Numbered from the stretch's first letter, positions 25,364 to 34,575 are shown. The stretch is 64,000 bases of DNA from Brevibacillus gelatini (GCF_003710935.1 NZ_RHHS01000049.1:1-64000), one strand, 5' to 3'. Notes: a model not told the origin generated them from the letters alone. A program made the numbers and translations.

Positions 25364-26827
25364 TTATTCGGTTACTTTTTTGTACTTGTCAAACTGGTCG
25401 GCAACTTCCTTGGAAGGTCCGTTTGTCAATTTGCTGACGATCACAATCGCGAGCAAGCTTGCGGCGAAGCCTGGAACCATTTCGTACAGGAAATCTTTCA
25501 GCACATCGAAGCTTGTCCAGATGATAACGGTGGCGGCTCCGGCGATCATACCAGCGAGTGCGCCCCATTTGTTCATCTGCTTCCAGTAGAGGGACAGCAG
25601 AATCACTGGACCGAACGAAGCACCAAATCCGGCCCATGCGTATCCGACGAGATCGAGGATCGTATCGTTTTTGTTCAACGCCAGCAAAAAGGCGATGACG
25701 GCGACGATCAGAACAGAGAGACGGCCAACGGCGACAAGCTCTTTGTCCGTCGCAGAGCGCTTGAGGAACGTTTTGAAAATGTCTTCTGTCAGTGAGCTGG
25801 AGGTCACGAGCAGTTGGGAAGAAATCGTACTCATGATCGCAGCCAGAATCGCGGCGAGCAAGAAGCCAGTGATGATCGGATGGAACAGCACCGTGCCGAG
25901 CTGGATAAAGATTGTTTCCGGGTCGGCAATCGTCCAGCCTTGTTTTGCGTACAGCGCAATACCGACCAGTCCGGTAAACATGGCGCCTACTACAGAGAAA
26001 ATCATCCAGCCCATACCAATTGTACGCGCTTTCTTAATTTCCTTTGTGGAAGTAATCGCCATAAAGCGGACGATAATGTGCGGTTGTCCGAAGTAACCGA
26101 GCCCCCAGGCAAACAGGGAGATAATGCCCAACACGCTTGTCCCTTTGAAAATATCGAGCAGGGTTGGATCAACCGAGTGAATGGTCGTAAACGATTCGCC
26201 TACACCGCCAACAGTCAGGATGGTGACGAGCGGCACCATAATGAGTGCGATAACCATAATCAAACCTTGTACGGCATCCGTCCAGCTTACGGCGAGGAAG
26301 CCGCCAAACAGCGTGTACGCAATCGTAACGAGGCCAACTACCCACAAGCCGGTCTGGTAGTCCAGGTTAAACGTGTTTTCAAACAGGACACCTCCGGATA
26401 CGAGACCGGACGAGACGTAAAACGTGAAGAAAATCATAATGACGAGTGCAGAGACGAGACGCAGCATCCGGGAGACATCACCGAAGCGGTTTTCCAGATA
26501 GGCCGGAATCGTAATGGAGTTGTTCGCTACCTCCGTATACGTGCGCAGACGCGGAGCCACATACAGCCAGTTTGCATACGCACCGAGCGTCAAGCCGATC
26601 GCGATCCAGGATGCGCTAAGACCTGTGGCATACATCGCACCTGGCAATCCCATCATCAGCCAGCCGCTCATGTCGGACGCGCCTGCACTCAAGGCCGTTA
26701 CGGTTGGGCCGAGTGACCTGCCGCCGAGCATGTAGTCAGTCAGATTGGAGGTACGTTTGTAGGCATAATAACCGATGAGCAGCATGCCTACCATGTACAC
26801 AACAATGGATGCAAGCAGCATGTTCAT
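25364..26827 (-). CDS. putP: Sodium/proline symporter
   Basis: A sodium/solute symporter (SSS family) of 487 residues that imports proline, used as nutrient or osmoprotectant. About 13 membrane helices are present. Family hallmarks are 'YMLGGRSLGPTVTALSAGAS' followed by DMSGW near residues 35-60 (sodium site region) and 'GGFLAVSWTDAVQG' near residue 185, plus 'LAAILAAIMSTISSQLLVTS' around 330. I place the start at ATG 26827 because GAAGGGG lies 8 bases before it; a GTG nine bases earlier overlaps this site. The gene is monocistronic. About 200 AT-rich bases upstream probably carry its promoter. Pantothenate or other substrates are less likely given the sequence pattern. Confidence 0.92.
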   Translation of the reverse strand: MNMLLASIVVYMVGMLLIGYYAYKRTSNLTDYMLGGRSLGPTVTALSAGASDMSGWLMMGLPGAMYATGLSASWIAIGLTLGAYANWLYVAPRLRTYTEVANNSITIPAYLENRFGDVSRMLRLVSALVIMIFFTFYVSSGLVSGGVLFENTFNLDYQTGLWVVGLVTIAYTLFGGFLAVSWTDAVQGLIMVIALIMVPLVTILTVGGVGESFTTIHSVDPTLLDIFKGTSVLGIISLFAWGLGYFGQPHIIVRFMAITSTKEIKKARTIGMGWMIFSVVGAMFTGLVGIALYAKQGWTIADPETIFIQLGTVLFHPIITGFLLAAILAAIMSTISSQLLVTSSSLTEDIFKTFLKRSATDKELVAVGRLSVLIVAVIAFLLALNKNDTILDLVGYAWAGFGASFGPVILLSLYWKQMNKWGALAGMIAGAATVIIWTSFDVLKDFLYEMVPGFAASLLAIVIVSKLTNGPSKEVADQFDKYKKVTE

Positions 26828-26964
26828 GAAAAGCACCCCTTCTTTTGTTTCATATTCATAAAATTATTAGTGACGTCTTACACAATATCATGCCCCGAAA
26901 TGAAAATCTATAATAAAACACAGAAAATTTTGTAGAGAAGCAATAAAAAGTTTTTAATTCGTAT

Positions 26965-26994
26965 GAAAAAACCTGCAATTTTACCTATTGCAGG
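26965..26994 (-). terminator. Terminator after the lipoprotein gene (minus strand)
   Basis: On the minus strand CCTGCAAT / ATTGCAGG forms a stem with a 7-base loop and is followed by TTTTTTC. Confidence 0.8.
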
Positions 26995-27041
26995 CCTGTT
27001 TTCTAGGTATTGTCTGCGCTTTCTTGTAAAATAATTCCTTT

Positions 27042-27503
27042 TTACTGTACTTGGATCTGTCCGCTGCTGTCGAGTGTCACCTTGAACTCCTTCACCACGG
27101 CAGGTTCTGCCCCCGGGTTGTTCAAATCGTGCTTCAGCACTTGAAAAGTACCGTCGCCCATGAGTTTGCCCGTGTATTCTACTCCGAACAGGTCGGACTT
27201 GTAAAAGCTGAAGTTGGCCAGCTCGGTCTTTTGCAACTGGTCGACGAGCAACTGGCCGTCACCGCTGAACATGGCGTTGCGCAGAGGCTCGGAGGATTCA
27301 TATTTTTGCTGGAGATACGTCTTCAATTGCTGGGCAATCTCGGATTCCGCGAGCTGCTTGCCCGCTTCTACCGCCTGTTTGCCTACCTCGATTGCCTGTT
27401 TGCCCGTTTCCACAGCCTGTTGTGCTGTCTGTACGCCTTCGGAAATTTCCGAGCAGGCTGTCAAGAGCAGCGCGCAGCCGAGAATCCATGCTTTTTTCAT
27501 CAT
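27042..27503 (-). CDS. Small lipoprotein with helical repeats, unknown function
   Basis: A 153-residue predicted membrane-anchored lipoprotein. The signal peptide MMKKAWILGCALLLTAC ends in the lipobox LLTAC with Cys at residue 17. The next 40 residues contain four near-repeats of a seven-residue helical unit (TAQQAVE, TGKQAIE, VGKQAVE, AGKQLAE), a clear coiled-coil pattern. The C-terminal half (about 70-153) looks like a small beta domain ending in 'FKVTLDSSGQIQVQ'. AAAGGAG precedes the ATG at about 10 bases. It is divergent from the cold shock gene and has its own terminator. Function not known. Confidence 0.75.
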   Translation of the reverse strand: MMKKAWILGCALLLTACSEISEGVQTAQQAVETGKQAIEVGKQAVEAGKQLAESEIAQQLKTYLQQKYESSEPLRNAMFSGDGQLLVDQLQKTELANFSFYKSDLFGVEYTGKLMGDGTFQVLKHDLNNPGAEPAVVKEFKVTLDSSGQIQVQ

Positions 27504-27630
27504 CTGTGTTCCACTCCTTTCTTGCACGCTTGAAATATGCTTTATTTATTTTACTGTATATCCACTTTCGGCGCATCCGCATATGATGAGGTAAGCGTAA
27601 GAGCTGCACTGATTACAGGGAGGAAGCGCA

Positions 27631-27837
27631 ATGATTCAAGGGAAAGTAAAATGGTTCAGCAAGGAAAAAGGGTATGGATTTATCGAGCGGGATGGAGGCC
27701 CTGACGTGTTCGTGCACTATTCGGCGATCACAGGCACAGGGTACCGGAATTTGGAGGAAGGCGAGTACGTTGAGTTTGAGATTGTGAATGGACAGCGGGG
27801 ATTGCAAGCGGCAAATGTCGCGCGCAAAATCGTCTAG
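27631..27837 (+). CDS. Cold shock domain protein (CspA family)
   Basis: A 68-residue single-stranded nucleic acid-binding protein, an RNA chaperone during cold or stationary phase. The RNP1 motif KGYGFIE (residues 15-21) and RNP2 motif VFVHY (residues 28-32) are intact and the N-terminus [10 protein letters not shown] is typical. The tail ANVARKIV is somewhat different from the classic NV. AGGAGGAAG... reads GGGAGGAAG just before the ATG. Followed by two hairpins. Confidence 0.93.
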   Translation: MIQGKVKWFSKEKGYGFIERDGGPDVFVHYSAITGTGYRNLEEGEYVEFEIVNGQRGLQAANVARKIV

Positions 27838-27861
27838 TTTGGCCTGTAAAAAAAAAAAAAG

Positions 27862-27931
27862 CAGATGACCGATCCAGTCATCTTTTTGATTCCAGACGCC
27901 GTCACACCCAAAAGGGCTGGCGGCGTCTTGT
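27862..27931 (+). terminator. Two tandem hairpins after the cold shock gene
   Basis: First AGATGAC/GTCATCT (27862-27882) followed by TTTTTG; second AGACGCCG/CGGCGTCT (27894-27930). The first looks like an intrinsic terminator. Confidence 0.65.
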
Positions 27932-27982
27932 TGTTGGCAGAAATCTCTCCCAGAGGGGGTCTCCCCGTATGGAGTGCAAGTC

Positions 27983-28180
27983 CTACAGGTTGTAGAGATA
28001 GACGCACAGGGCGATGGCGAGCATCAACGTAATACAAGCGTATATGAGCAGCAGGTTGCGCGAACGTTGCTTGAAGCTGCGCTGCTTGGCTTCCACAGGC
28101 TTCAGGCCGATGAGAAACGTCCCGATGAACGCACAGACAACGAGAATGATGACGGCCACAATAAAGGGAAAAATAGGCAT
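27983..28180 (-). CDS. Small two-helix membrane protein, unknown function
   Basis: A 65-residue protein with two membrane helices (PFIVAVIILVVCAFIGTFLI and LLIYACITLMLAIALCVYLY) joined by a basic loop (KPVEAKQRSFKQRSRN), a hairpin topology with both ends outside. AAAGGA lies about 11 bases before the ATG. No family recognised. It lies between the cold shock gene and the MocR-type regulator on the same strand as the latter but behind a terminator. Confidence 0.55.
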   Translation of the reverse strand: MPIFPFIVAVIILVVCAFIGTFLIGLKPVEAKQRSFKQRSRNLLLIYACITLMLAIALCVYLYNL

Positions 28181-28282
28181 GACAAACCAATCGTCCTTTC
28201 TGTATCACACAGTCATCCTGTGAGGCACACACAAGGATGCAGAGGGTTGGCAGGGCAACTGATTCGATCATATACCGTCCTT

Positions 28283-28315
28283 TGCAAAAAGTGGCCATCC
28301 ACTTTGCGGTTTTTT
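28283..28315 (-). terminator. Terminator after the MocR-type regulator gene (minus strand)
   Basis: GCAAAGTGG / CCACTTTTTGC forms a stem with a 4-base loop; the plus strand also carries a T7 run, so it may work both ways. Confidence 0.6.
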
Positions 28316-28318
28316 TGC

Positions 28319-29758
28319 TCATCCACTTGCGAAAAATGCTTCGGCAAAACGTTCGACTGCGGCAGGAATTTGGCTGAGGGCAGCTCTTCCGAACGTAAAG
28401 CGCACGTGCCCCGGCGTTGCTCCGAACAAATGGCCAGGCACGAAGACGACACCCCGCTTGACGGATTCGGTCAGGAGCTGCTGCTCGCTCCATGTTCCGG
28501 CAAAGCGGCACCAGAGATGGATGCCTCCTTGTGCTCCCGCCATGTCCACCTGCTCGCCGAATGTTTCTTGCAGCGAAAAAAATAGCTGGTCGTGCCGGAG
28601 GGCAAGCTTCGTGCGCAGCCGATCAACGTGCCGGGCAAACTCGGCGGAAGCCAAGAAGCGGTCGGCCAGCCATTGCGGGAAAATGCTGTGTCCGAAGTCA
28701 AACTGCTGCTTCGCGTCTGCCAGCCGCTCGATGACGGTCTGCGGACCGACAATCCAGCCGATGCGCAGGCCGGACGCGACGATTTTGGTCAGCGAGCTGA
28801 TGTACAGGACAGTACCGTGCTCGTCCAATGATTTGAGCGTAGGGATCGGTTCTTTGGAAAAAGCGGTCAGGCTGTAAGGATCGTCTTCGATAATCGGAAT
28901 GCCGTTTTCAGCAGAAAAAGCGAGCAGCTGCTTCCGGCGCTCAAGCGACAGGAGCGTCCCGGTCGGATTTTGAAAGTTCGGGTTGAGAAACACCATCTTG
29001 ATCCGGTGCTTGCGGTGCAAGTCGGCGAGCTTGTCCGGGTCAATCCCATGCCGCTCGACCGGAAGCGAAAAGATGCGCAAGCCAGCCGAGTGAAACAGCG
29101 GCAGGGAATGGCAGTACGAAGGCGTTTCAAGCGCTACGGCGTCGCCCGGTTTGAGCAGGCATTGCACGACGAGGTGCAACGCTTGCTGCGCCCCGGAAGT
29201 AATCATGATCGAAGTGGCGGGCGCTTTGATGCCGCGCCATTCTTGCATATGGCGGCCGAGCGTTTCGCGCAGTGACCAGTTGCCTTGCGGATGCTCGTAG
29301 CCAAGGTGAGCGGGGAAGTCATCCGGGCTTGTCAACTGTCGCAGCGTGTCATGGGGAACGAGATCAGGGGAAAGCTCGCCGCTCGCCAGGTCGATCAGTT
29401 CGTTTTCCTGTGTTTCCCTGCGAATTTTCCGGATGAGCGGCAGATTGGGGCGAAACGATCCGGTTTCGGTTAAATGCCGCCAGTTTGGGACACGCGTGCG
29501 TGCCAGGCCCCAAATATCCTGGCTGACGAGCGTTCCGCTTCCTTGCTTGCGCTCCACGATCCCGGCAGCCTGCAACTCGTCGTAGGCAGCGACAATCGTC
29601 GAACGGTTGACGCCCAGCTCTTTTGCCAGCGAGCGCTCCGAGGGCAGACTGCTGCCAGGTCCGAATTCGCCGCTGCTGATGCGCTGCTCGATCTGCTCGG
29701 CAATCCGCTTGTATAAAGGCTTTGGTTTTGTCCCTGTCGTCTTGTCGTCCATGTCCAT
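28319..29758 (-). CDS. MocR-type transcription regulator (GntR HTH plus PLP aminotransferase-like domain)
   Basis: A DNA-binding regulator of the PdxR/GabR class. Residues 14-80 form a GntR winged helix (LPSERSLAKELGVNRSTIVA with the recognition helix, then GIVERKQGSGTLV). Residues about 120-479 form an aminotransferase fold with the PLP-binding Lys at about 325 in SSLTKIVASGLRIGW and 'NPNFQNPTGT' near 259. Such regulators sense PLP or an amino-group metabolite and usually control a nearby divergent gene, but the neighbour here is thyA, which is not a usual target, so the target is unknown. The start MDMDDKTTG is the most plausible ATG. Confidence 0.9.
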   Translation of the reverse strand: MDMDDKTTGTKPKPLYKRIAEQIEQRISSGEFGPGSSLPSERSLAKELGVNRSTIVAAYDELQAAGIVERKQGSGTLVSQDIWGLARTRVPNWRHLTETGSFRPNLPLIRKIRRETQENELIDLASGELSPDLVPHDTLRQLTSPDDFPAHLGYEHPQGNWSLRETLGRHMQEWRGIKAPATSIMITSGAQQALHLVVQCLLKPGDAVALETPSYCHSLPLFHSAGLRIFSLPVERHGIDPDKLADLHRKHRIKMVFLNPNFQNPTGTLLSLERRKQLLAFSAENGIPIIEDDPYSLTAFSKEPIPTLKSLDEHGTVLYISSLTKIVASGLRIGWIVGPQTVIERLADAKQQFDFGHSIFPQWLADRFLASAEFARHVDRLRTKLALRHDQLFFSLQETFGEQVDMAGAQGGIHLWCRFAGTWSEQQLLTESVKRGVVFVPGHLFGATPGHVRFTFGRAALSQIPAAVERFAEAFFASG

Positions 29759-29887
29759 CCTGCTTTCTGTACGTGCTCATTTTCCGTGACAAAAGTAAAT
29801 ATCATCCAGTCCATTATACCACGCAAATGCTTTCTTTCCTTTTGGACAAGCTTTGTTTAGTATAGAGGACGGAAGGGAGAGATGGGG

Positions 29888-30682
29888 ATGAAACAATACC
29901 TGGAGCTGTGCCGACGCATTTTGGCAGAAGGCGTCACGAAGGAAGACCGGACAGGCACAGGAACGATGAGCGTTTTCGGGCATCAGATGCGTTTTGACTT
30001 GAGCGAAGGCTTCCCTCTGCTCACGACGAAAAAGCTGCATATGAAATCGATTATCCACGAGCTTTTGTGGTTTTTGTCTGGGGATACAAACATTCGCTAC
30101 CTGCAGGAAAACGGGGTGCGAATCTGGAACGAGTGGGCCGATGAGAACGGGGATTTGGGCCCGGTGTACGGCAAGCAGTGGCGTTCTTTCACCGGGCGCG
30201 ACGGCAAGACCGTAGACCAGATCCAATGGGTAGTAGAGGAAATCAAAAAAAATCCGGACTCCCGCCGGCTGGTTGTGAGCGCGTGGAATCCGGCCGACCT
30301 GGACGAGATGGCACTGCCGCCCTGCCATTTGCTGTTCCAGTTTTACGTGGCGGACGGCAAGCTGTCGTGCCAGCTGTACCAGCGCAGTGCCGACACGTTT
30401 TTGGGCGTACCGTTCAACATTGCTTCCTACGCACTGTTGACCCATATGGTTGCGCATGTCACGGGGCTTAAGGTCGGCGATTTCGTCCACACACTGGGCG
30501 ATGCGCACCTGTATCTGAATCACATCGAGCAGGTGAAGCTCCAAATTACCCGCGAGCCAAAGCCGTTGCCCAAGCTGAAGCTCAATCCGGCGGTCACGTC
30601 CATTTTTGACTTTACGTATGACGACATTGAAATTGTCGATTACGAGGCGCATCCGCACATCAAGGGCGAGGTGTCCGTATGA
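29888..30682 (+). CDS. thyA: Thymidylate synthase ThyA
   Basis: Converts dUMP to dTMP with methylenetetrahydrofolate, producing dihydrofolate that the next gene's product recycles. The protein is 264 residues, the same length as the Escherichia coli enzyme, with the catalytic Cys146 in [13 protein letters not shown], the Arg in '[13 protein letters not shown]' near residue 21 and '[20 protein letters not shown]' near 165. I prefer ATG 29888, about 8 bases after GGGAGAG, to the ATG at 29882. Its stop overlaps the folA start as ATGA. Confidence 0.97.
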   Translation: MKQYLELCRRILAEGVTKEDRTGTGTMSVFGHQMRFDLSEGFPLLTTKKLHMKSIIHELLWFLSGDTNIRYLQENGVRIWNEWADENGDLGPVYGKQWRSFTGRDGKTVDQIQWVVEEIKKNPDSRRLVVSAWNPADLDEMALPPCHLLFQFYVADGKLSCQLYQRSADTFLGVPFNIASYALLTHMVAHVTGLKVGDFVHTLGDAHLYLNHIEQVKLQITREPKPLPKLKLNPAVTSIFDFTYDDIEIVDYEAHPHIKGEVSV

Positions 30683-31152
30683 TTAGTCTGATCGTGGCCT
30701 ACGCGAAAAATCAGGTGATCGGCAAAGAGGGCAACATGCCGTGGAGCCTGCCTGCCGACTTGAAACACGTCAAGGAAGTGACGACGGGCAAAACGATTGT
30801 CATGGGCAGAAAGACGTTCGAGTCAATCGGCAAGCCGCTTCCGAACAGGCGAAACGTCGTGCTGACGCGCAGTCGGGACTTTCACCCGGAGGGCGTCGAC
30901 GTCGTGCATTCAAAAGAAGAAGTGCTCGCGCTGGGCGACGTCATCATTTTTGGCGGTGCCGAGATTTACCGCCAGTTTCTGGATGTCGTGGATCGGCTGT
31001 ACATTACGGAAATCGATCTGGAGACGGAAGGCGACACGTTTTTCCCGGTATGGGACCGCGACGCGTTTGTGCTGGTGGACAAGCGCGAAGGCGTAGTGGA
31101 CGAGAAAAATGTGCATCCGCATACGTTTTACGTGTATGAGCGCAAAAAATAG
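30679..31152 (+). CDS. folA: Dihydrofolate reductase
   Basis: Reduces dihydrofolate to tetrahydrofolate with NADPH; the target of trimethoprim. The 157-residue protein begins [20 protein letters not shown] followed by [12 protein letters not shown] (active-site Trp, and Asp in the PADLKH segment near residue 27), then '[18 protein letters not shown]' and '[13 protein letters not shown]' near residue 95. Four-base overlap with thyA couples their translation, a common pairing because thyA makes the substrate of this enzyme. Confidence 0.97.
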   Translation: MISLIVAYAKNQVIGKEGNMPWSLPADLKHVKEVTTGKTIVMGRKTFESIGKPLPNRRNVVLTRSRDFHPEGVDVVHSKEEVLALGDVIIFGGAEIYRQFLDVVDRLYITEIDLETEGDTFFPVWDRDAFVLVDKREGVVDEKNVHPHTFYVYERKK

Positions 31153-31170
31153 GTGAAGTACGATCCAGAG

Positions 31171-31262
31171 AAAAATGCTTCCTGTCAGTCGGGAGGCATT
31201 TTTTTCTTGCAGTGCCCAGAGCGTACGGGCACTCATACCGCTCTTTGGGAACGGTTTTTTCC
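31171..31262 (+). terminator. Terminator of thyA-folA and two further hairpins
   Basis: AAAAATGCTTCC / GGAGGCATTTTT (31171-31206) with a T run is the main terminator. GTGCCC/GGGCAC (31213-31233) and ACCG/CGGT followed by TTTTTT (31239-31262) lie behind it. Confidence 0.8.
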
Positions 31263-31286
31263 ACTAGCTAAAGGAGATGGGATACG

Positions 31287-31400
31287 TTGATAAAAAAGGA
31301 GTTCCTTTTTGATGTTTTAAATGTATGTGCCATCGTAGTCTTGATCGTCTGCTTGTTTGCCAAAAGTGCATCACAGTACAGCTTTGCCGGCTGGCAATAA
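31287..31400 (+). CDS. Possible 37-residue single-helix membrane peptide
   Basis: A TTG start at 31287 with AAAGGAGA about 10 bases upstream opens a 37-codon frame: MIKKEFLFDVLN, then a hydrophobic helix (VCAIVVLIVCLFAKSA) and a short tail ending FAGWQ. It lies between the thyA-folA terminators and the M20 hydrolase gene. The clear site and amphiphilic layout favour a real small gene, but the evidence is limited to this. Function unknown. Confidence 0.45.
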   Translation: MIKKEFLFDVLNVCAIVVLIVCLFAKSASQYSFAGWQ

Positions 31401-31575
31401 GAAAAAGCGTTTCTACAGTGCAAAATTATTTGCGACTGGGAAACGCATTATTTGCGCGCTAAACCATGCAATCTGTTCCATCTACCTCAAAAAAGGAACC
31501 TCTCCGCTGCAAGCGCATTTTTGCTATGATAAAGACAGACAGAAAAAAGCGCACCCAGTGGGAGGAGAGAAACAG

Positions 31576-32769
31576 ATGTCCTTGCAGGAACAATTGAAAT
31601 CGCTGCTCAAAGAGATGGAGCCGCAAATCATTTCGTGGCGACGCCATCTTCACCAATATCCGGAGCTTTCCTTTCAGGAGGAAAAGACGCCGGCGATGAT
31701 TGCGGAAATCTTGCGCAGTCTGAATTTTGACGAAGTGCGGACGGGAGTAGGCGGCCGCGGGGTGATCGGGGTGCTCAAGGGCAGCCGTCCGGGCAAGGTC
31801 GTGGCGTTGCGCGCCGATTTTGACGCGTTGCCGATTCAGGATCAAAAAGATGTGCCGTACAAATCAACCGTTCCTGGGGTCATGCACGCCTGCGGTCACG
31901 ACGCCCATACCTCCCAGTTGCTGGGGCTGGCAAGCGTACTCGCTGCACACCGCGATCAGTTTGCCGGAGAAATTCGCTTTTTGTTCCAGCATGCGGAGGA
32001 AGAATCTCCGGGCGGCGCGATTCAAATGACGGAGGACGGGGCAGTTGACGGCGTCGATGCGGTGTTTGGCGTCCATCTCTGGTCCATGCTGCCAGTGGGC
32101 AAAGTGTTCATCAGCAGCGGCCCGATCATGGCCAACACGGACGACTTTGTGATCGAGATCAAAGGGCGGGGCGGCCACGGCGCAGTTCCCGAGGAAACGG
32201 TCGACTCCATCGTGATCGGTTCGCAAATCGTCGGCCATTTGCAGACAATCGCCAGCCGCAACGTCAGCCCGCTGGAAAGCGTCGTCGTGACGGTCGGCAC
32301 TTTCCATGGCGGCGACAACAACAACATTATCGCGGACAGTTGCCGCCTGACGGGAACCGTGCGGACGTTTTTGCCTGACGTAAGGGATCGCGCGGAGCAG
32401 CGACTCGTCGAAATTGCCGTCGGGACGGCGAAGATGATGGGCGGCGAGGCGAAAGTATCGTACGAGCGCGGCTACCCGGCTGTCATCAATCATGAGCGGG
32501 AAACGCAGATCGCCCGCGAGGCGGCAGTGGCGGCGTTTGGTCCCGAGCGCGTAGAGCCGATGAAGCCGCTGATGGGCGGCGAGGACTTTTCTTACTATTT
32601 GGAAAAGGTCCCTGGCGCGTACCTGTTTGTCGGGGCGGGCAATCCGGACAAGCTGGCGAAATATCCGCACCACCATCCGCGCTTTGACATCGACGAAGAT
32701 GCGATGCTCATTGCCGGAGAGCTGTTGGGACGAACAGCCCTGCTCTATCTGGAAAAACATCAGGGATAA
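31576..32769 (+). CDS. M20-family amidohydrolase (IAA-amino acid hydrolase/HipO type)
   Basis: A cytoplasmic zinc metallohydrolase of 397 residues that cleaves an acyl or aminoacyl amide such as N-acetyl-amino acids or hippurate-like substrates. Metal-binding motifs are HACGHDAHTSQLLG (near residues 98-111), the catalytic Glu pair in 'FLFQHAEEESPGGA' (near 134-147), 'IKGRGGHGAVPEETVDS' for the lid domain (190s) and the last ligand His region 'HHHPRFDIDEDAM' near 370. The ATG at 31576 follows GGAGGAG at 31561. Monocistronic, with a terminator at 32789. Confidence 0.92.
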   Translation: MSLQEQLKSLLKEMEPQIISWRRHLHQYPELSFQEEKTPAMIAEILRSLNFDEVRTGVGGRGVIGVLKGSRPGKVVALRADFDALPIQDQKDVPYKSTVPGVMHACGHDAHTSQLLGLASVLAAHRDQFAGEIRFLFQHAEEESPGGAIQMTEDGAVDGVDAVFGVHLWSMLPVGKVFISSGPIMANTDDFVIEIKGRGGHGAVPEETVDSIVIGSQIVGHLQTIASRNVSPLESVVVTVGTFHGGDNNNIIADSCRLTGTVRTFLPDVRDRAEQRLVEIAVGTAKMMGGEAKVSYERGYPAVINHERETQIAREAAVAAFGPERVEPMKPLMGGEDFSYYLEKVPGAYLFVGAGNPDKLAKYPHHHPRFDIDEDAMLIAGELLGRTALLYLEKHQG

Positions 32770-32788
32770 ACAGGAAGACTTGCAAAGA

Positions 32789-32824
32789 TGCGCTTTTGCC
32801 TAGCGGTGGCAAAGGCGCTTTTTA
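32789..32824 (+). terminator. Terminator after the M20 amidohydrolase gene
   Basis: GCGCTTTTGCC...GGCAAAGGCGCTTTTT stem and T run. Confidence 0.75.
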
Positions 32825-32905
32825 GTGGATGCGGCCATAAACTGATGAAATGAGGCGTCGTACACCACACACGGCATGCGGGTGAACAAAGGAGGGACGG
32901 CCTCA

Positions 32906-34012
32906 GTGAGAAAACGGATCGGCATACTGACCTATCGGGGAGAAACCGGATTTGTCGAACCAGGCTTTTTGCGCCTCCTGGTCAAGGAAGGCAGCAGCAT
33001 GGGGGCGAATGTCTTCGTATTCGGGCCGCAGGATGTAAAGTTTTCCGAACGCAGGATCAAAGGCTTCGTCCCTGCCGAAAAAGGCTGGAAGAGTGAGTGG
33101 TTCGATTGGCCGGACATCGTTATCGACCGCTATCGCTATTATCCGCTGGCGAAGCATAGCCTCTATCTGCCGTTCCGAAAGCAAAACTGGTTTCGCTATG
33201 CCAATAACCGTTTCACCAATAAGTTCAATCTGCATCAAATTTTGCAGGCAGATCCGCGTTTGAAAAGGTGGCTGCCGGAAACGTTCGCCTACTCCCGAAA
33301 CACCCTCGTTTCCATGCTGGGTCGTCATCGGCTGGTCTATCTCAAGCCGACAAACGGCTCAGGCGGGAGGAGCATCCTGCGCGTGGAAAAAACAAAACAG
33401 GGCTACTTGCTGCACGGCCGCACCAAGCAACAGGCGAAAAGCAGCGAGAAGCTCTCGTCCATCACCAAAGTATGCGAGCGGCTGGAGGTGTGGATGGATC
33501 GCGAGAAAAACGGAAAGGAAGACTTTTTTCTGCAACAAGGACTGCAACTGTCGCTGGTGCCGGGACGAACTGTCGATGCCAGGGTGCTGGTGCAAAAGGA
33601 CGGGGAAGGCATCTGGCGGCTGACGGGCATGGGCATACGCATCGGTTCGACGCGATCCTCGACCTCGAACCTGCACGGGGGAGGCACGGCGATGGCTGCC
33701 ATTCCGTTTTTGGCAGGTCGCTTTGGGCAGGAAGAAGCAAGGCGCATCGTGCTGGAATGCAAGGAGCTCGTCCTGCAAACGGTGGCGCGTATCGAGCAGC
33801 ACTTCGGGCAGATGATGGAGTTTGGCTTCGATCTCGGCATTGATGTGCACGGACGGGTGTGGATTATCGAAATCAATCCGAAGCCGGGCCGGGAAATTTT
33901 CAAGCAGTTGGGAGAGCATCGCCGCTACCTTCAGGCGGTGCGCCGCCCGCTGGAATACGCTTTGTACCTGATCGAACAGGATGCGCAGCGAAAAGACCAG
34001 TTATTCGGTTGA
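32906..34012 (+). CDS. YheC/YheD-family ATP-grasp protein (endospore coat-associated)
   Basis: A 368-residue ATP-grasp protein of the YheC/D family, members of which associate with the spore coat in Bacillus. Visible features: N-terminal 'KRIGILTYRG', nucleotide-binding 'HRLVYLKPTNGSGGRSILRV' (near residues 145-165), and the metal- and ATP-binding 'FGFDLGIDVHGRVWIIEINP' (near 310-330), which is diagnostic for ATP-grasp. The GTG at 32906 has AAGGAGG 10 bases before it; an earlier ATG at 32876 precedes the site and is rejected. Substrate and product unknown. Confidence 0.85.
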   Translation: MRKRIGILTYRGETGFVEPGFLRLLVKEGSSMGANVFVFGPQDVKFSERRIKGFVPAEKGWKSEWFDWPDIVIDRYRYYPLAKHSLYLPFRKQNWFRYANNRFTNKFNLHQILQADPRLKRWLPETFAYSRNTLVSMLGRHRLVYLKPTNGSGGRSILRVEKTKQGYLLHGRTKQQAKSSEKLSSITKVCERLEVWMDREKNGKEDFFLQQGLQLSLVPGRTVDARVLVQKDGEGIWRLTGMGIRIGSTRSSTSNLHGGGTAMAAIPFLAGRFGQEEARRIVLECKELVLQTVARIEQHFGQMMEFGFDLGIDVHGRVWIIEINPKPGREIFKQLGEHRRYLQAVRRPLEYALYLIEQDAQRKDQLFG

Positions 34013-34015
34013 AAA

Positions 34016-34049
34016 GACCCTTCCGCCGCTTGAAGGGTCATTTTCATTT
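34016..34049 (+). terminator. Terminator after the YheC/D gene
   Basis: GACCCTTC / GAAGGGTC stem followed by ATTTTCATTT. Confidence 0.6.
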
Positions 34050-34068
34050 CCAGGCACATATGCCCAAA

Positions 34069-34103
34069 AGAAAAAAAGACCTGGACGCATGCAAGCGTGC
34101 CAG
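34069..34103 (-). terminator. Terminator of the Spo0E-type gene (minus strand)
   Basis: On the minus strand CTGGCACGCTTGC / GCATGCGTCCAG folds and is followed by GTCTTTTTTTC. Confidence 0.7.
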
Positions 34104-34123
34104 TTCTTCCGGATGTTGTGATC

Positions 34124-34348
34124 TCATTTTCCAGATTTTTTGTTCGCGGTGATTTGATACTGCACAATATATTCGTCCAGACGTTGGCTTAACGCTAAAA
34201 CTTCACTGTGGGAAATCCCCTTTTCCTGAACCAGTATCACTAATTGGTTTCGCATTTCCTCGATGATTTCTGATATGTTCTCTTTTTTTCGATGATCTTC
34301 TGTCATATCAGGAGATGGAATGCCTGTTTTTTTCCCCGTGTCTACCAT
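34124..34348 (-). CDS. Spo0E-like aspartyl-phosphate phosphatase
   Basis: A small regulator that removes phosphate from Spo0A~P and so delays sporulation. The 74-residue protein has the family signature SQRLDEYIVQYQ near residue 54 (the SQxLD motif in which the Asp is essential) and a helical hairpin layout. GGGAG precedes the ATG by about 7 bases. It lies close to the peptide-regulated HTH-TPR locus on the same strand, though separated from it by about 300 bases and a terminator. Confidence 0.9.
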   Translation of the reverse strand: MVDTGKKTGIPSPDMTEDHRKKENISEIIEEMRNQLVILVQEKGISHSEVLALSQRLDEYIVQYQITANKKSGK

Positions 34349-34575
34349 TATCAGCTCCCTGTTTTTACAATATAAGGGTATCTATAACGATACGGCATTC
34401 TGCAAAAAAAAAGCAGTTGGGGAAAATTGCAGAGCGTATGCAGGTAACCGCGAAGCAGGCATCCTGCGCCATTCGGCCCAAGCAGCAACAGGCGAAAAAA
34501 GAAAGAGCCCAGGGAAAAGACGCGTACAATGCGCTCTTTGTGGGCTTGCGTTTTTCTGCCGAACCATAAGACAAA
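34349..34575. other. Intergenic stretch without a recognised gene
   Basis: Between the Spo0E-like gene and the peptide-locus terminator. A short open frame exists on the plus strand but has no ribosome binding site and an implausible composition. It probably holds the Spo0E-type promoter, which I could not pin down. Confidence 0.4.

Noticed and set aside
32876-32905. ATG start of the YheC/D gene
   Set aside because: The strong site AAGGAGG lies after this ATG and before the GTG at 32906.
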